27,254 nt of DNA from Byssothecium circinans. Lineage: Eukaryota; Ascomycota; Dothideomycetes; Pleosporales; Massarinaceae. The position numbers were made by a program, and so were the translations under genes. The stretch's first letter is position 1. Each line of letters opens with the position of its first letter. This document shows, piece after piece, positions 1 to 12,200 of the stretch. The notes beneath the pieces were generated by a model. That model saw only the letters and a program-made list of their open reading frames with translations. It ran no database searches and was not told where the DNA came from. The stretch is from the NCBI GenBank assembly GCA_010015675.1, contig ML976997.1, positions 600,126-627,379 of the forward strand, in the 5' to 3' direction.

Positions 1-218
1 GAAAGTCCCTCTATATAGCTTACAAGCTCTATCTCTTGTTGTGGGGTGATCTTCTGTTGATTGGCAATCTTCGAAGTGTGGGGTACTGTGATAGCCTGGT
101 GCCGGCGCGTCAGCGTTGAGCGCACAACACCATGTTTTTTCGCGATTTCTTTATACGAGAAAGTTTCGCCTGACTCTAGGGAGTTGATTTCTTCAATTGC
201 AGCGTTAATCAGATCCAT
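1..218 (-). CDS. Transposase N-terminus, psq-type helix-turn-helix (partial)
   Basis: This is the N-terminal 72 codons of a Tc1/mariner-superfamily (pogo/Fot1-like) transposase; the rest lies beyond position 1. The start codon at 218-216 opens with MDLINAAIEEINSLESGE, followed by YKEIAKKHGVVRSTLTRRH (roughly residues 22-40). That is a classic psq helix-turn-helix: an A-x-x-[HY]-G-V core followed by S/T-L-x-R-R. A linker and then QQKITPQQEIELVSYI, the start of the second (CENP-B/Tc5 type) DNA-binding helix-turn-helix, complete the visible part. No stop or frameshift is seen here. The DDE catalytic domain is not visible, so activity cannot be judged. The family call is from established motif order. 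Confidence 0.8.
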   Translation of the reverse strand, partial: MDLINAAIEEINSLESGETFSYKEIAKKHGVVRSTLTRRHQAITVPHTSKIANQQKITPQQEIELVSYIEGL

Positions 219-266
219 ACTGGTGTAGTTATGAGGTTGTGAAGATTGTGGTGTTTTGGTGTGGGG

Positions 267-294
267 TGCGCATCACGCGAACCTGCGCATCACG
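267..294. repeat. 11-bp subterminal direct repeat of the left transposon
   Basis: Two identical copies of TGCGCATCACG at 267-277 and 284-294, with starts 17 bp apart, sit at the outer end of the element upstream of the transposase start. Their position suits transposase-binding sites within a terminal repeat; that role is inferred. Confidence 0.65.
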
Positions 295-400
295 TAAGCC
301 ACTACGTTATTACCGATACCTGATTACATAAGCGCAGCCGAGGAAAGTCGGTCTAGCTGGCAAGGATCGACAACTCCGCCGGCTTCCCACCTCTCTCAGC

Positions 401-1470
401 ATGTCTGACCACAGCCAAGCCAACAAATCGATGCCAGTGTATAATGTTGATGAATTCATCTCAACCTTCTTCGCGTCTAATACCGTAACAACTCAAGAAG
501 AGTGTGACAAGCGAGCGGCATCTCTTCTTTCAGCCCCTGTTACTCCAGTTCCAATCCAAGGAGTCTTCAGCTACACAGTTGTTGGGGGATCTCCTGCTCA
601 AATTGTTCAATTCCGAAATCCGGGGTCAGACATTGATGTGGACCTCCTTCATCTCGCTCGCTCAATTCATGGTGGCATTGTTGCTAGCACCGTCCATCAT
701 GGGCATATTGGGCATTCTCAGCCTCTTTCCATTTACGTCATTGAGAAGCTGCCAGGAATCACGTACATGGAATCATCGCTTGCGAATGGTGGAACTGCAA
801 CGCTTTCGCCTCAGCAATTTCAGCGACAGAAAAAAACTGTTGTGGATTTTGCACGGTATTCAATATCCTTTGTCTCGTCACATAATATGCGCCAACTAAC
901 ATCTTTCCTAGTTTCTTTGCTGCCTCATGGAAGTCCCCACAGCCAATGGATTCCCGCTCGGTTCAGGACTCCTTCATAAGCAAGCTCCAGTTGCTCGCCC
1001 AACAACTGCCTTCCCGCTTTTCTGATTCAATGGAAGAACTTCGCAGTAACCTTAGCTTACTCTTCTCCGAAGGGTACCCCGCCGTCCTAACTCACGGCGA
1101 CTTATGCGAAATGAACTTTATGGTTGACTCGGAAACAGGTCACCTAACGGGCGTCATTGACTGGGCTGAGGCTGAAATTCTGCCATTTGGATGTGCGTTA
1201 TGGGGCTTGGAGAATATATTAGGATTTATGGACAGACATGGGTGGCACTACTTTGACAGTTACCAGGAACTAGAGGACCTGTTTTGGCAGTCATTCAAGG
1301 ACTTTATCGGCGAGACTTTGGACGGAAAGTGGAGAGCCATCCAGGTTGCGAGACGAATTGGTATCTTATTTCGGTACGGTTTTCGCTGGGATGAAGCATT
1401 GCAGCAGAGGATCATCGTCGAGAACGATTCGGGTATGAAGTACTTAGATGCTTTCATAATAGGAACTTGA
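401..1470 (+). CDS. Aminoglycoside/choline-kinase-like phosphotransferase (APH fold)
   Basis: Predicted soluble kinase-fold protein of the APH superfamily, which transfers ATP phosphate to small molecules; the substrate of the large fungal subgroup is mostly unknown. Two exons, 401-855 and 912-1470, give 337 aa. The 56-nt intron (GT at 856, AG at 910-911) has a CTAAC branch site and removes an out-of-frame break. After joining, the reading runs DFARFFAASWKSP, typical of the family. The N-lobe shows QGVFSYTVV (about residues 53-61) and IVQFR. The catalytic loop is HGDLCEMN (H213, D215, N220), and the metal-binding motif is IDWAEAE (D235). All key residues are present, so the gene looks intact. 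It starts 107 bp from the transposon end. The start was chosen as the first ATG in frame. Antibiotic resistance is not implied. Confidence 0.87.
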
Positions 1471-2724
1471 AGGCAGCTCAAGTCCCGGTCTATACTTGGA
1501 TGGAATAGAGCTCTTCACTCCCGTGCTCGGCGTTTGAACCACACCCTTGCAGCTGATGGATCGGGTGTTGTCTCGCTCATCAACAACACGCAGCGTAGAT
1601 AGTGATTCTCAGCAGGTGCTTGGCCAGTGCTTGTTCGGATGGTTCCGTCAGCTGGGTGTTGGAGGATGGAGATGGATGCAAGCTGCAGCGCCCTGCTCAG
1701 GTGACTGCACCCTTACGTGCCTCTTAACCATTTCCAGACTAGGCGGCTGGGCAATACCGTCCGATCCTACCATGGTAGGCCCGCATTGGAACTCCGGTCC
1801 AGACCAAAGAGTGCCTCCTTAGCATATGTACTTGATGTACGTGTTCGCAGGCTCGACGGCGTAGTTAGGCAGCGGTTGGCTCCGAATGATTCTTTCCGCA
1901 ACACCAACGCACCGTCGTCATCGCTGTCATCAATCAACACCTCCTTTCTACTACGCATGTCTGACCGCATCAGTTCCCACGTACTCGTTACTCGATTGAG
2001 CTGCACAGCCTTACATCAGTCAGCCGTGGACTTCACGCAGTATGTCGTGCGACACGGAGATATTTTCTCAGCCCTACGGAGTCCCTTCCCCCTTCGCACC
2101 TGACAAGCTACAGAATCTCCGTATTCGCACCGCATGAACGAGCACGCAGGACCACCAGAGAGGTCTGTGTTGGCGTCACAGGGTTTTCATCCATGCCACG
2201 GCCGTTGACAAAGTGGCCGTCTTACTCATTTATGTGAGGAGTGTTTTTGTGGCTCGGCGACCGACCAATGCGCACACTACGCCGCTTACAGACTCGTATT
2301 TCTCTATCCAACCCCGGACCCACCAATCCTGTCGCTCGGTGTCCAAAATCCATTCAAAAATAGTCAACATCAACCGCGAGCCTACAAGCATCTATTGCAA
2401 TCTATATCTCTTCAGTCTTCAAGCAATGGGTTTTACGTTCGGGCATCTTCGACGTGCACACTATACTCCGTACTTGCTCCTGAGTTTTAAAACAAACCCC
2501 TCGCAAAGCTCACACCACCAAAGTGCTCACACGCGAATAGCGCGAGGCTGACGTGACAACGGGGTCTTAGCGCCAAGTTGTTCGGGCATTCAATCCCCTG
2601 TGGCACCACCACATCAGCACTGTAAAGTGTCGATGGTAGCACGCCTGGTTGACACGTCTTGCACCTTATATCCATTGCGTTCGGCCGCTGTTTCGTAGCG
2701 AGGTTTGCGAGTCGCACTGTCAAT
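1471..2724. other. Intergenic region, no gene recognised
   Basis: About 1.25 kb between the phosphotransferase and the seven-helix gene. Several ORFs of 70-130 codons cross it on both strands but none has a domain, a signal peptide or splice-compatible neighbours. A 14-bp perfect palindrome, CCTACCATGGTAGG, lies at 1766-1779. The region may hold remains of an old repeat, but I cannot name one. Confidence 0.5.
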
Positions 2725-4408
2725 ATGCCGGCTCTCCTACTACGTTCGCCATTCACCTCGACTGTAGGGCAGGACCCTACTACGATTACTAATGATTCCA
2801 TGTCTATTCCTGCGGATTTCATTGCGGCGGCTTCGATATGTCTATTCTTAACAGTCTCGGCGGTTTGCTTGAGGGTGTTCACCAAGGTGGTGGATCTCAG
2901 GCGCGTTCAAGTTGAGGATTGTGAGTGCTTCCTAAGATTTGCGAGAGATAATTCTAACAAAATCAGATGCTATTATTCTTGCGGGGGCCGGCTTCGTTGC
3001 TTTTATGGGACTTCTCTTCACTGGTTCGGGCGCTGGACTGGGACGAAACGACACGACACTTTCCTTTGAGCAACGTAAACGCGCTCTACAATTCTCCAAC
3101 GGCCTGGATATCGTTAACACACCGATAATGTTTTTTGTTAAGATTGCGATCTTGATTCAACTCGACCGCTTGTTCTCCGGAGCAAGGAAGACGCTCGTCT
3201 ACTGGGGGGTACGGGCACTCATGGCAATCAACGCTGTCTTTTACTCAGCTATGCTCTTCGTGTACATTTTCGCTTGTAATCCGAGGTCAAAGCTATTCGA
3301 CTCAAATATGGACGGTACATGCATCGATCAGAGCGCGTCCATGATCTCAACTGCGTCTGTCGATATTGCGTCCAACTCTATTATCTTGATCATCTCTATA
3401 TGGGGTGTTAGCACACTGCAGCTTTCAGTGAAACGACAGACATTGGTCGCACTGGTCCTCGGACTTGGGAGCTTTGCGTGTATCGCGAGTGTGTGCAGGC
3501 TCGTCTACGGTGTCAAGATAGGCACCGATGAAAACTATGCCGCTGCTATTTGGCCCGTACATTTGTGGTCGTAAGTTCAGCACCGTCGTTTCAAGAAGGA
3601 TATTTGATTAATAAACCCTAGGCTTGCAGAACTTACGTCCCTCATACTCTGCGCTTGCTGCCCGACCTTCCCTCATCTCTACCGCTATACGCAAGGGGAG
3701 CGCACACCCAAACATTCCAAGTGGCCGATGGACAAGAAGTCTAGCGTCGATATCCCTCTCTTCGATCTGGAGAAGCAAACACCCAAGAAAGGAACAATGT
3801 CCAAGAAATTTATTAAAGCCACGAAGCCAACTTCCGATGGCCTCTCCCGGAACGTCTCAGCATCGCTGCCCAAAAGAAGTAAATCCCAAAACACAGGTAG
3901 ATTCAACCCACGAGCCAACTCTCCAAGCACATCGACCACTCCATCAAGAAGCACATCCCGAACGTCTTCTAAGTTGACCACCCGCCATCCACCCCGCAGC
4001 TTCTCTCGAAACCGCGACCGCACCTCCTCACCCACTCCCATCGAACCTCACAAAGCCCTCCCCTGCGCACCGATCCGCCATATATCCAATGCTCGCCACC
4101 CTCTCCAAACTATGTCAGTCTACGACGAAAACGACAGCATCGACGTCGCGCCCATCACACCATCTTCTCCTACCCAGTCGCATTTCCCTCTGTCGCCTAC
4201 ATCTACACACGCCCCGATTTCGCCAGCACAGACCGAGTTTTCCGTGGCACAGACCGAGTTTAGTGTTGCTGAAGTAGAGGATGCGAGGCCGATGAGGATT
4301 CTACCCGTGTATTTTGCGACGATTAGGAAGACGGTCAGCGTGAGGATTAGCAGCCATACTAATTTGGGGAGTCCGATGAGTTGGCGGAAGCCGAGCTTTG
4401 GCTGGTGA
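2725..4408 (+). CDS. SAT4/PTH11-type fungal rhodopsin-like seven-helix membrane protein
   Basis: Integral plasma-membrane protein of the fungal SAT4/rhodopsin-like family, which includes PTH11-type putative receptors; ligand unknown. Exons 2725-2920, 2967-3570 and 3622-4408 give 528 aa. Intron 1 (46 nt, GTGAGT..CAG, branch TCTAAC) and intron 2 (51 nt, GTAAGT..TAG) join in phase. Splicing restores the family landmark VEDYAIILAG (about residues 63-72) and, at the second junction, SLAELTSLILCACCPTFPHL (about 267-286). Hydrophobic segments fall near residues 31-52, 66-84, 112-131, 142-168, 198-214, 224-243 and 262-280. A conserved-type loop with C169 and DGTCID lies between helices 4 and 5. A long Ser/Pro/Thr-rich tail (about 287-528) is probably cytosolic and contains a tandem 7-residue repeat. 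An upstream in-frame ATG at 2659 is possible, but 2725 gives the usual short outer N-terminus. Confidence 0.88.
4226..4267 (+). repeat. 21-bp tandem repeat in the tail of the seven-helix protein
   Basis: Two adjacent 21-bp units at 4226-4246 and 4247-4267 encode AQTEFSV twice; the DNA differs only in the last bases. It lies in the low-complexity C-terminal tail and looks like a recent in-frame duplication. Confidence 0.8.
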
Positions 4409-6207
4409 TTGGCTAGCCGATGGGACTAAGAGATGAGAGATGATGAGATGAGATCTTTGATTGCGGACACTGAAGGAGGCGATGCTGGATGCGCTGATGT
4501 TACTAGCGTCATCGGTCATTCGCTGACGACTCCACACCGCTACGACCTGGGTTGATAGCAGTCACGTGCCCGACCCTCCGCTGTCAACACCGAGCACATG
4601 GGAAAGAGTCCCTCCGACTAAACCACCGCGAATGTGAACGGCGCAACAACACACATAACCGCCCGTCATTCATGCTTGTGCATCTCCAACATGACCCTGA
4701 CCAAATGCACGCACGATAGAACCTCACCGACGTACGGTCCACTTTTACCTTGCCAGGCTTTCCCAGTCCCGAAATCGACATCCCTGCTGCTCATCGCATC
4801 TCAACCACCGGGGTCTCATGTGGTACCTGTACGCGACCCGCAGCAGTCACAGTGTCGATCGCCCACGCCACGCAGGATGACATATTCTAGACTGTCAGTG
4901 TTAGTTTGTTGGGCTGAGCGTTTGTTTACTATGGAACATGAACAGCAAACCCCATGCATGCATAAATATCAACCCCATGGATGCGATGTCGAACTCGTTG
5001 AGCCCCACCCCACTCCACGCCGATATACTCCCTATCGCTCCTTGTCGTCGGTATCGCATATCAGGTTCGGCATACTGGGGAAGAACTGCATCACGCATCG
5101 CGACTCGTCCACCGTACCTCGGTATCCTTGCTCGTTGGGAATTGTCTTTCTCAACATCTTCTTATCCTATCCTTCCACGTCAAGGGCAGTCGAGATACGC
5201 GATCGTCTTTCACCGCCATCCCCATCCCTATCTCCATCGCCACCGTCGTGGACGTGGTGGTCGTTCCCCCTTCCATGCTCGTTCCCAGATCTCGCGCTTG
5301 CGTACACTCCACCCTCTCCCTTTCACGCTTTCACGGGTTTGTATTTTTCTTTCCTGCTCTTTTGCCTGCTTTTTGAGTGTACTATTCGCATTGCATTTGG
5401 GGTGGTTGGTATCAGCATTATACCCTATAGATTTCTCTTCTTCTTCTTCTTTAGTTCTTCGCGTAATTCCTATTCCCCTCGCATAGTGTAGCTCTTTCTT
5501 TTCTCTCATATGGCATAGCGTTTACAGCGTTTGCTTTTGCTTTTCTCTCGCATATCGTAGCGTAGTATAGCATAGGATCATATCTGCGAATCTGGACGCA
5601 ACGGCCTGGTTGCCGCCGCTCCTTGTATCTGTATGTGTACTTTCTCTTCCCAAGCTCCCTCTTATTTTATTTTATGTAATTATAGACTATTCTCTCACTA
5701 AATTACTTGATGTCGTTCTTTCTACCTTGAAGCGTTCCCGTGTTCCCGTATTTCTTTTTATATTTTACCTTTTTGATGGAAATGTCTCCCCACTTCTGCA
5801 TCTTGACAAGTGGGTGGTACTAGTGATGATGAGACGCAGTGCGAGTGCGAGTGTGAAGGGAAGGCAATGGAAGGAAGTTGTATGATAATATAACGATTAT
5901 AAAATCCAAGTATAACCTTCTAATATACGCCGTGTGAAGAAAAAAAAGAAAATCATGTAACTACCAGATTTGCGCAGAATGGTATAATACTCCCCTCCCT
6001 CATTCACAGCTTCACATCATAAAAAAAAATTGCACACCAAAACGCTAAAACCCATCCCATCCCATCATTACATCGACAGATTCCCTATATCGTGAAGGAA
6101 GGATCGTGACAGAAGAAAAGCAATTACCACGCCCTCCATCCCCTCCCCATACCCAATCCCAATCCTCCCCTCTCTTCTCCCACAAAGCATGTCATCAAGC
6201 CCGTCAC
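4409..6207. other. Convergent intergenic region with pyrimidine-rich stretch and probable AGS1 3' UTR
   Basis: 1.8 kb between the 3' ends of the seven-helix gene (+) and AGS1 (-). ORFs of up to 285 codons on the + strand are low-complexity and lack any domain. The + strand is strongly C/T-rich from about 5190 to 5560, including a CTT run at 5434-5451. The 5460-5580 stretch is dotted with related words such as GCATAGTGTAG, GGCATAGCG and CGTAGCGTAG. The 5640-6060 part is AT-rich; on the minus strand it holds an AATAAA-like signal near 5660-5680, about 540 bp past the AGS1 stop, which could serve AGS1. The poly(A) assignment is inference. Confidence 0.45.
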
Positions 6208-9200
6208 TCACGGCTTAAACAACTGCTCCTTCCGAAAAAACGCAAAGAACCCCACACAAACCACTCCCTGCAACGCCAACGCAACCCAAAACACCGCACT
6301 CCCAAGCCCGTCCAACCCAAGCGCAAGATTGGGAAATACCGCGCCAGGTCCCACCCTATCCGGCGCGGTCGCGCGCGCCGCAATAGTTGCAAGCGAGCCG
6401 ACGACCTGCGCCGCGCACAACGTAAACGCGACATGGAACCTCGTCATAGTCTGCAACAACACCATACCGAACCCCACGCCCTGTAGCGCATCTAGGACGC
6501 CTAGCCAGAGCCAGAGCGAGCGACCCAGCAGCGCGCCGATAGCCGGTGTACCCGCCCAGGGGACGAAGAGGCCCATGCCCGAGGTGCCCCAGAGCATTTG
6601 CGCCCAGCGGGGGGCGCCGAGACCGATGGCGAAGATGGGGAGGATCCAGGAGTGTTCAATGCTGAGGCGGTTGAAGATGGTGAAGACGGCGATCCAGACG
6701 AGGACGAAGAAGACGAGGACGAGGATGACGATGGACCATGTAGGCACTAGGGAGGACGACCAGAGGTACTGCCAGTTGCGGCCGTAGGGCGCGGAGAGGA
6801 AGTAGTTTTGGATGACGACGACGAGGAAGAACCAGAGGATGATTTTGCGGCGGCGGAGCGAGGCGTAGAAGGAGGGGACGGAGCCGGGGGAGGAGCGGTA
6901 GAAGTCGGGGAGCCCGAGGAAGAGGAGGAAGGCGATGGTGCAGAGGAGGAGGGCGATGGGCGTGGTTACTGTGGTGATGTAGGGGGAGGAGGCGGAACCG
7001 GTGGGGTTGGAACCGCTGGCGGATACGGATGCGAGATGGGAGCCCCAGTACCAGAGCACTGTGACGTATATCTGCTGTGTGCCTTGGACGGCGCACGCGC
7101 GGAATACCCAGGTATGTGTCGCGGTGCCGCCTTCGGAGCCGAAGTTCAGCGCGAAGAAGAGCGATCCGGAGCCAGAGGCGAGAGCGTAGATTCCAGTAGC
7201 CACGTTTTGGACCCAGCCACGTGCGGCGAAGGAAGAAGCGTAGGGCGCCATGCCCAGTATGAAAAAAGCGAGACCATAGCAAATGAAAGGGAGAGCAATG
7301 ACATAGCGCGATTGTAAAGTGCGGAAGAGAGTCCACCAGAAGACCGATGCCGCGAGGTAGATGCTTGCGATGACGTAGAGTTTGTTGGCTGTTTGACCCT
7401 GTTCACCTGTCAGGAGGGTGATTTGGTAGCTGTTCGCCGACAGAATCTGGCCAAGGGCGATGAAGAAGGCGAAAATGGGCCAGTCCCGGATCTTATATTG
7501 GACAAGCTTCTTGATACCTCTGGCAGGTGTGAAGTCGCTGCCGAGTTGAAACTCGTCGTCAATGACAGTGCCAGCGCGGATGGATCGGTTGCTGCTTCCG
7601 CCGCCCTGGCTGCTGTCAGAGCTATCGAATTCTGTTTCACGGATCGCGGTGACTTTTGAGGATGCGCTCTTAACCCCAAGTTTGGCGTCGTAGAAGCGGC
7701 TGAACCAGTTCTTCTCGGATTTTACGATGAATTCTTCGATGCAGAGTTCATTGGTTGATGTGCGACCGTTAAGGCCATCGAGCAAGCGGCCGAATTGCTT
7801 GGTGTATACACCCTGTGAATCCGTGAAGAAAGGCTCGACGTTCTGCATGCGATAATTTTTCTCGTCTCCAACCACCGACTCCAAACTCAGCACTGAAGGT
7901 CTTGCGCTCCAATGTCTCGAAGAATGCCGTGAGCGGTCTGAATCGGGAAGACTGGAATGTGTATGATGCGACTCATGCGATGTTGTTCTTCGACCCTCGC
8001 TAGAAGATGACAGCGAATCATTCGAATCATGGGAGTTCCGACGCGACATTTTGGGAGACATTGAGTGCTGAGCCAGATTCTGACGCTGATCTTGTGAAGA
8101 AAAGTAACCATAGTTCTCTTCCTCGTAACTGACACTGGGTATTGGGAAGAGAGGAAATCCACTGAAGTGTCCGGTAGGCGTTGTGGCCGTAGGAGTGCCA
8201 TTGGCAGGGGTTGCAGACGAGGATGCGACAGTAGAGTCGAGATTCAGAAGTGCTGGTAGGCGGGTGTGACTGCGGTTAGGGCGGACGCTGGGCGGATGTG
8301 GTTGAACCGTTTCGTCACCATGACCCTCTTCACGGATAGGACTTGACGTTCGACTGGTAACACGACTGACCATACGACTTCCCATGCGACTTGACGGTCT
8401 TGTAGCCATGGGAGAGTTCAGTGCAGTTCCAGGCGCTGATGGAAGTGGCGAAAGAATCGACGGAGTCCTGACACCTTCAAGAACAGATGCACGAGCACCC
8501 GTAATGCGCTGGTGAACGTGGATAGATCCAGCGTGCAGTTTTTCGAGGCCTTCCACCCACTGCGCGACAGGGAAGCGTTGAAGCGAGGAGCGAGCCCTCA
8601 TCTCGGCGCGAGTCTCTTGCGACGATGCTAGTGCAGCATTGATGGCGCTCTGGAATTGGCGGACGAGATGTTTTGTCGCAACGCTCTCAATCGTGAACCA
8701 CCACCCAGGCATCTGGCCTAGCCCACCAACACGTGAGCCGACACCGAGCGCACCCTTGCGACCAAACTCAACGGCAACCAGACCGAAGGGCTCATCGCGG
8801 GACGGAATGAGTGCAAATTCAGCACCGCTGAAGATGCAGGGCGGAAGCACAGTGAACTCGGGCTTGGAGCAAACACGATCCGGATAGATCTCCATGAGAC
8901 GGTGCAGCTTCAAGGCAGCGAACTTGCCGTACAGGTCGATGACAGGCCCAATACATATCAGCTGCGCTTTGGGATTCTTCTCGAGAATGGAAGGGAAGAC
9001 ATCGGCAATGAGATCGACGCCCTTCTGCTGGGACCAGCGACCAACAAAGACGAAAAGCTCAGCGTCAGGATCGACCTGCAAGCCAGCCCACTCCTGCGCC
9101 TGAGTTCTCAAGAGTCCACGTCCTGCCTCAGTCTCAGGGTCGACGGCCACGCAGTTCGTTATCTTGTCATTCTTGCTCCATGGCGCAGTGTCTGAAGGGT

Positions 9201-12200
9201 CGGGATTTGGCAGTGATCCGATCTTGGACAAACCCCAGAAAATTGGATATCTGGCGAAAGAGCGCTTGCCGTATTTCTTAGACACGCCGACAGCACCATA
9301 ACCACGCTGGTGGATGCGCAGGTAGCTAGCACCGGCGTGGAGAAGATTGAAAACTTCACCAAACTGAACATAGGTGGTGACAATGTCCTTGTTGAGATTG
9401 AACACCCTGCAAATCTCGTCCATGTCCTTTGAGCGCTTGATCGACCAGAGACCCTGGAACTCGGCGTTATGGAGGGAGAGGCAGCAGGGCGGCGCACGAT
9501 CGGGAAGCATGTATAGCGGAGCGAGAGTGCCGTGGTAGTCGTTGATGTGATAGATATCGATCTCGGGGAAGCGCCGCATCGTTTCAGCAATACACTGATT
9601 CCAAGAAGAGTAAAACACGGCCGACCTAGTTTGGGGGTATAAAGTTAGCAAATTTCATCCAAGGGTGTCTCGCCGTGTATTTTCTCAGATAGGGGAGGCC
9701 AAAGTCTCACAGCTCAGTGAGTAGACTTTGTAGCTGGGGGTTTACTGACTCCATGTCATCCATGCGCGCAGGATACGGATCGCTCTTGGTCTGAGCGCGA
9801 AAAACCGGTGCATCGAGCAGCACGAACGTAATATTCTGGTAGCGATGATACTGAACGTTAATACTGTAAAGTTGACCTAGGATCGTTATCTCCATAGGCT
9901 CGCTGGGCTGGTCGATAGGATATTCGAGGTCGCCAACACACGGTACGACCCAAATTAGAGTCTTGTGCTGGAGGTTCTTGCCCATGAGCGAAGCCATGAC
10001 ACCAAGCCCACCGATCTTGACTTTGAGCTTCCAATCTTCGATATCGTACTCCATGGTAGCGAGGAGGACGGTGCTGCGACGACTGCCATGAGTCATCGCG
10101 AAACCTTCCTGTCGCTCGGGAGCAGGCAAGGCGATCTGCATTTGCTTGGTGAAGCGAGTGAGATTGCCGGTGGACTTTTTCCACATGGCTCCGGCGAATG
10201 TGGGATATCGGGAGGAGTTCTTTTCCGCCAACCCAAGCTCATTAAACTTGACATCGTAAAAGGACTTGCGGAAGAGGTAGATGGCGAGAGCACCGGTAAA
10301 GAGCGGGACCAGGGCAAGCAAGATGGAAATCGCCAACTGCCTCCAAGCAGATCCTGTCGGTTCGAAGGTGTACCGCAGGTCGCCGTCGTTGGCGATGATA
10401 CGAACTCCGGTATAGGGCATCCCTGGATTCGTAATATTGATGACATTCTTTCCCAAGCTCGTCGGCGGAAGCCAATCCAACACACCGTCCAGATCAACAT
10501 CACCGTACATCTTCGACTTATCGGGTTGTCCATCTGGATTAATGCCCCAAGTGCTAAGAATAGCCGTCGACGGATACTCAGTCATCATGTCAAAATGCCA
10601 CTGCCCGGCGCCCGTGTCCTGCATCTTGTCGGGAAGGCCAGCGTCAAAGCCGTAAAGATTCCATGGACCGGTTACGTGCATGTGGGGCCAGCGACGGGGA
10701 GTAGAGAAGCCGACATCCCCATGTTGTACATGCTCCATGCTGCCAGCCATCTCGCTCCAATACCGGATCATCACGTGCTCGCCTTCCCAAGCTTGGTCTT
10801 TGGTGCCGGACCAGGGTTGCGCTACGAGGCTGGCATTGGGTGTGTAGCCACGCCATTCACTCCAAGTAGCACCCCAGTTGAGAGTGTATTGCCATTTATC
10901 GGCGCCGGTGGCCTTGTGCGTGACTGTGAGGGCGCCAGTGCGATCATTCCGATGCAGGAGCGAGGATGAGTAGTTGGATGTCATCGGAAAGATCATGGGG
11001 TTCTCGGACTGACCAATGCGGAACATGAAGTGGTCCACAGCCTGAGTGTAGGAGGATTTCGACTGGGAAGAAACATTGTTGAGCGTGTAGACATGAATGC
11101 CATCATAGACATTCTCCAGTTTTCCCTTCATGATCCAAGCAGTGCCAATCTGGCTAACATAATCTTGCTTCGTGTTGAGCGCCACATTTGAGCAGGTGAC
11201 GCTGGACGTGTTCAGTCTCGCTACTTGGCCGTTGCCGGTCGTGGAGCGAATGGAGAAGTTGCGGACCACATTTTCGCAGTCCATTTCGCTCGAAAAGTGT
11301 ACTTCGATGGGAATAGCCTGCGGCTCGCCATCGGGTACCTGAGAGATCAAACGTTGGTCATGGCCGGGAATAACACGGGTGATAGTCGGACGAGGCTCCG
11401 CAAACTTCTCCTTCGGCACAAAGAGCTTGTGACCCCAAGGCGCCATCTCATAGCTACCGAGACAGCCATTCGGCAAATACGAGTCAGAAGTATTCAGGTA
11501 AGCCGCAGAAGTACCCAGGGTGATTTCCTCGTAGGGGAAGAACAAGCTCTTAACAGTGGTGCCTGCCGGGAAAGGCGCGATGAGTCCCTCAGTCTGATTC
11601 TGGCAGTTGAAAGTAAAGTTCATGGTCCTGTTTTCGTTGGAATAGACGATCCAGACATCCTGATTCCCGAGTGCTCCAGCTGACGAGAAGTCCTGCACAT
11701 TGGGGAAGGCGGAACGGTGGACACTCCAGATACCTGTTGGCGAAGGCATGCCGAGACTGCCTGGGAGGTAGATGTCGTGATGCTGAGTCGAAAGTGTTTG
11801 AAGATGCACACCATCGTTCAGCACTTGATATTGATCCCGGAGTTCGTACTGTCTCTTCAGGATATTGCGCATGAAGTGAGAAGGATCGCGGTGATCCAAG
11901 CTGACTGAGTCGTCCTGACAACCGTGCATTGCCTTCTCGAACGGCATATCGACGTAAACCTCGGCGCCCAGCTTGTAGCAGCCGTGCATCTGCCAAGCGC
12001 GCTGCGATGCCATAGGCGTCCGTCCAAAGATGTAGTCACTAGCTTGATTCTCCAAAATGTACGACTCCTGCTCTTCACCCCAAAGCTGGAACGGGGCGCC
12101 AGGCATCATCATATTGGCAAGAAAGAGGCCGAGAAGATGCTTCTGAGTACCATTTGCAAGACCAGGCCACCTGAAAACATCCTGGTTCGTCATACCCCAG

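Larger units (their letters stand above)
1..296 (-). mobile_element. 5' end of a pogo/Fot1-like DNA transposon, cut by the window edge
   Basis: A DNA transposon end whose transposase reads leftward off the window. Outside the transposase start is a terminal region with an 11-bp direct repeat, TGCGCATCACG, at 267-277 and 284-294. The second copy is followed directly by TA (295-296), the target dinucleotide used by Tc1/mariner/pogo elements, so I place the element end at about 294. Terminal repeats of this sort are usual in the family. The other terminus is outside the window, so an inverted repeat cannot be confirmed and the exact boundary is inferred. Confidence 0.7.

Noticed and set aside
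401..1470. Antibiotic-resistance gene
   Set aside because: The APH fold is clear, but fungal members are a broad uncharacterised family and nothing points to drug inactivation.
1500..1560. tRNA-like T-arm (GGTTCAAAC on the minus strand)
   Set aside because: Flanking bases do not form the T stem and no cloverleaf could be drawn.
2487..2885. 132-codon minus-strand ORF
   Set aside because: Overlaps exon 1 of the seven-helix gene, which has strong domain and splice support.
4634..5491. 285-codon plus-strand ORF
   Set aside because: Runs through a C/T-rich low-complexity tract (Ser/Pro/Phe runs), with other frames equally open; no family resemblance.
6329..7317. Plus-strand ORFs opposite the AGS1 3' end, including an acidic Glu/Gly-rich one
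   Set aside because: They are antisense shadows of the AGS1 membrane-domain coding sequence.
9965..10969. 334-codon plus-strand ORF
   Set aside because: Antisense to AGS1 exon 3; no independent features.
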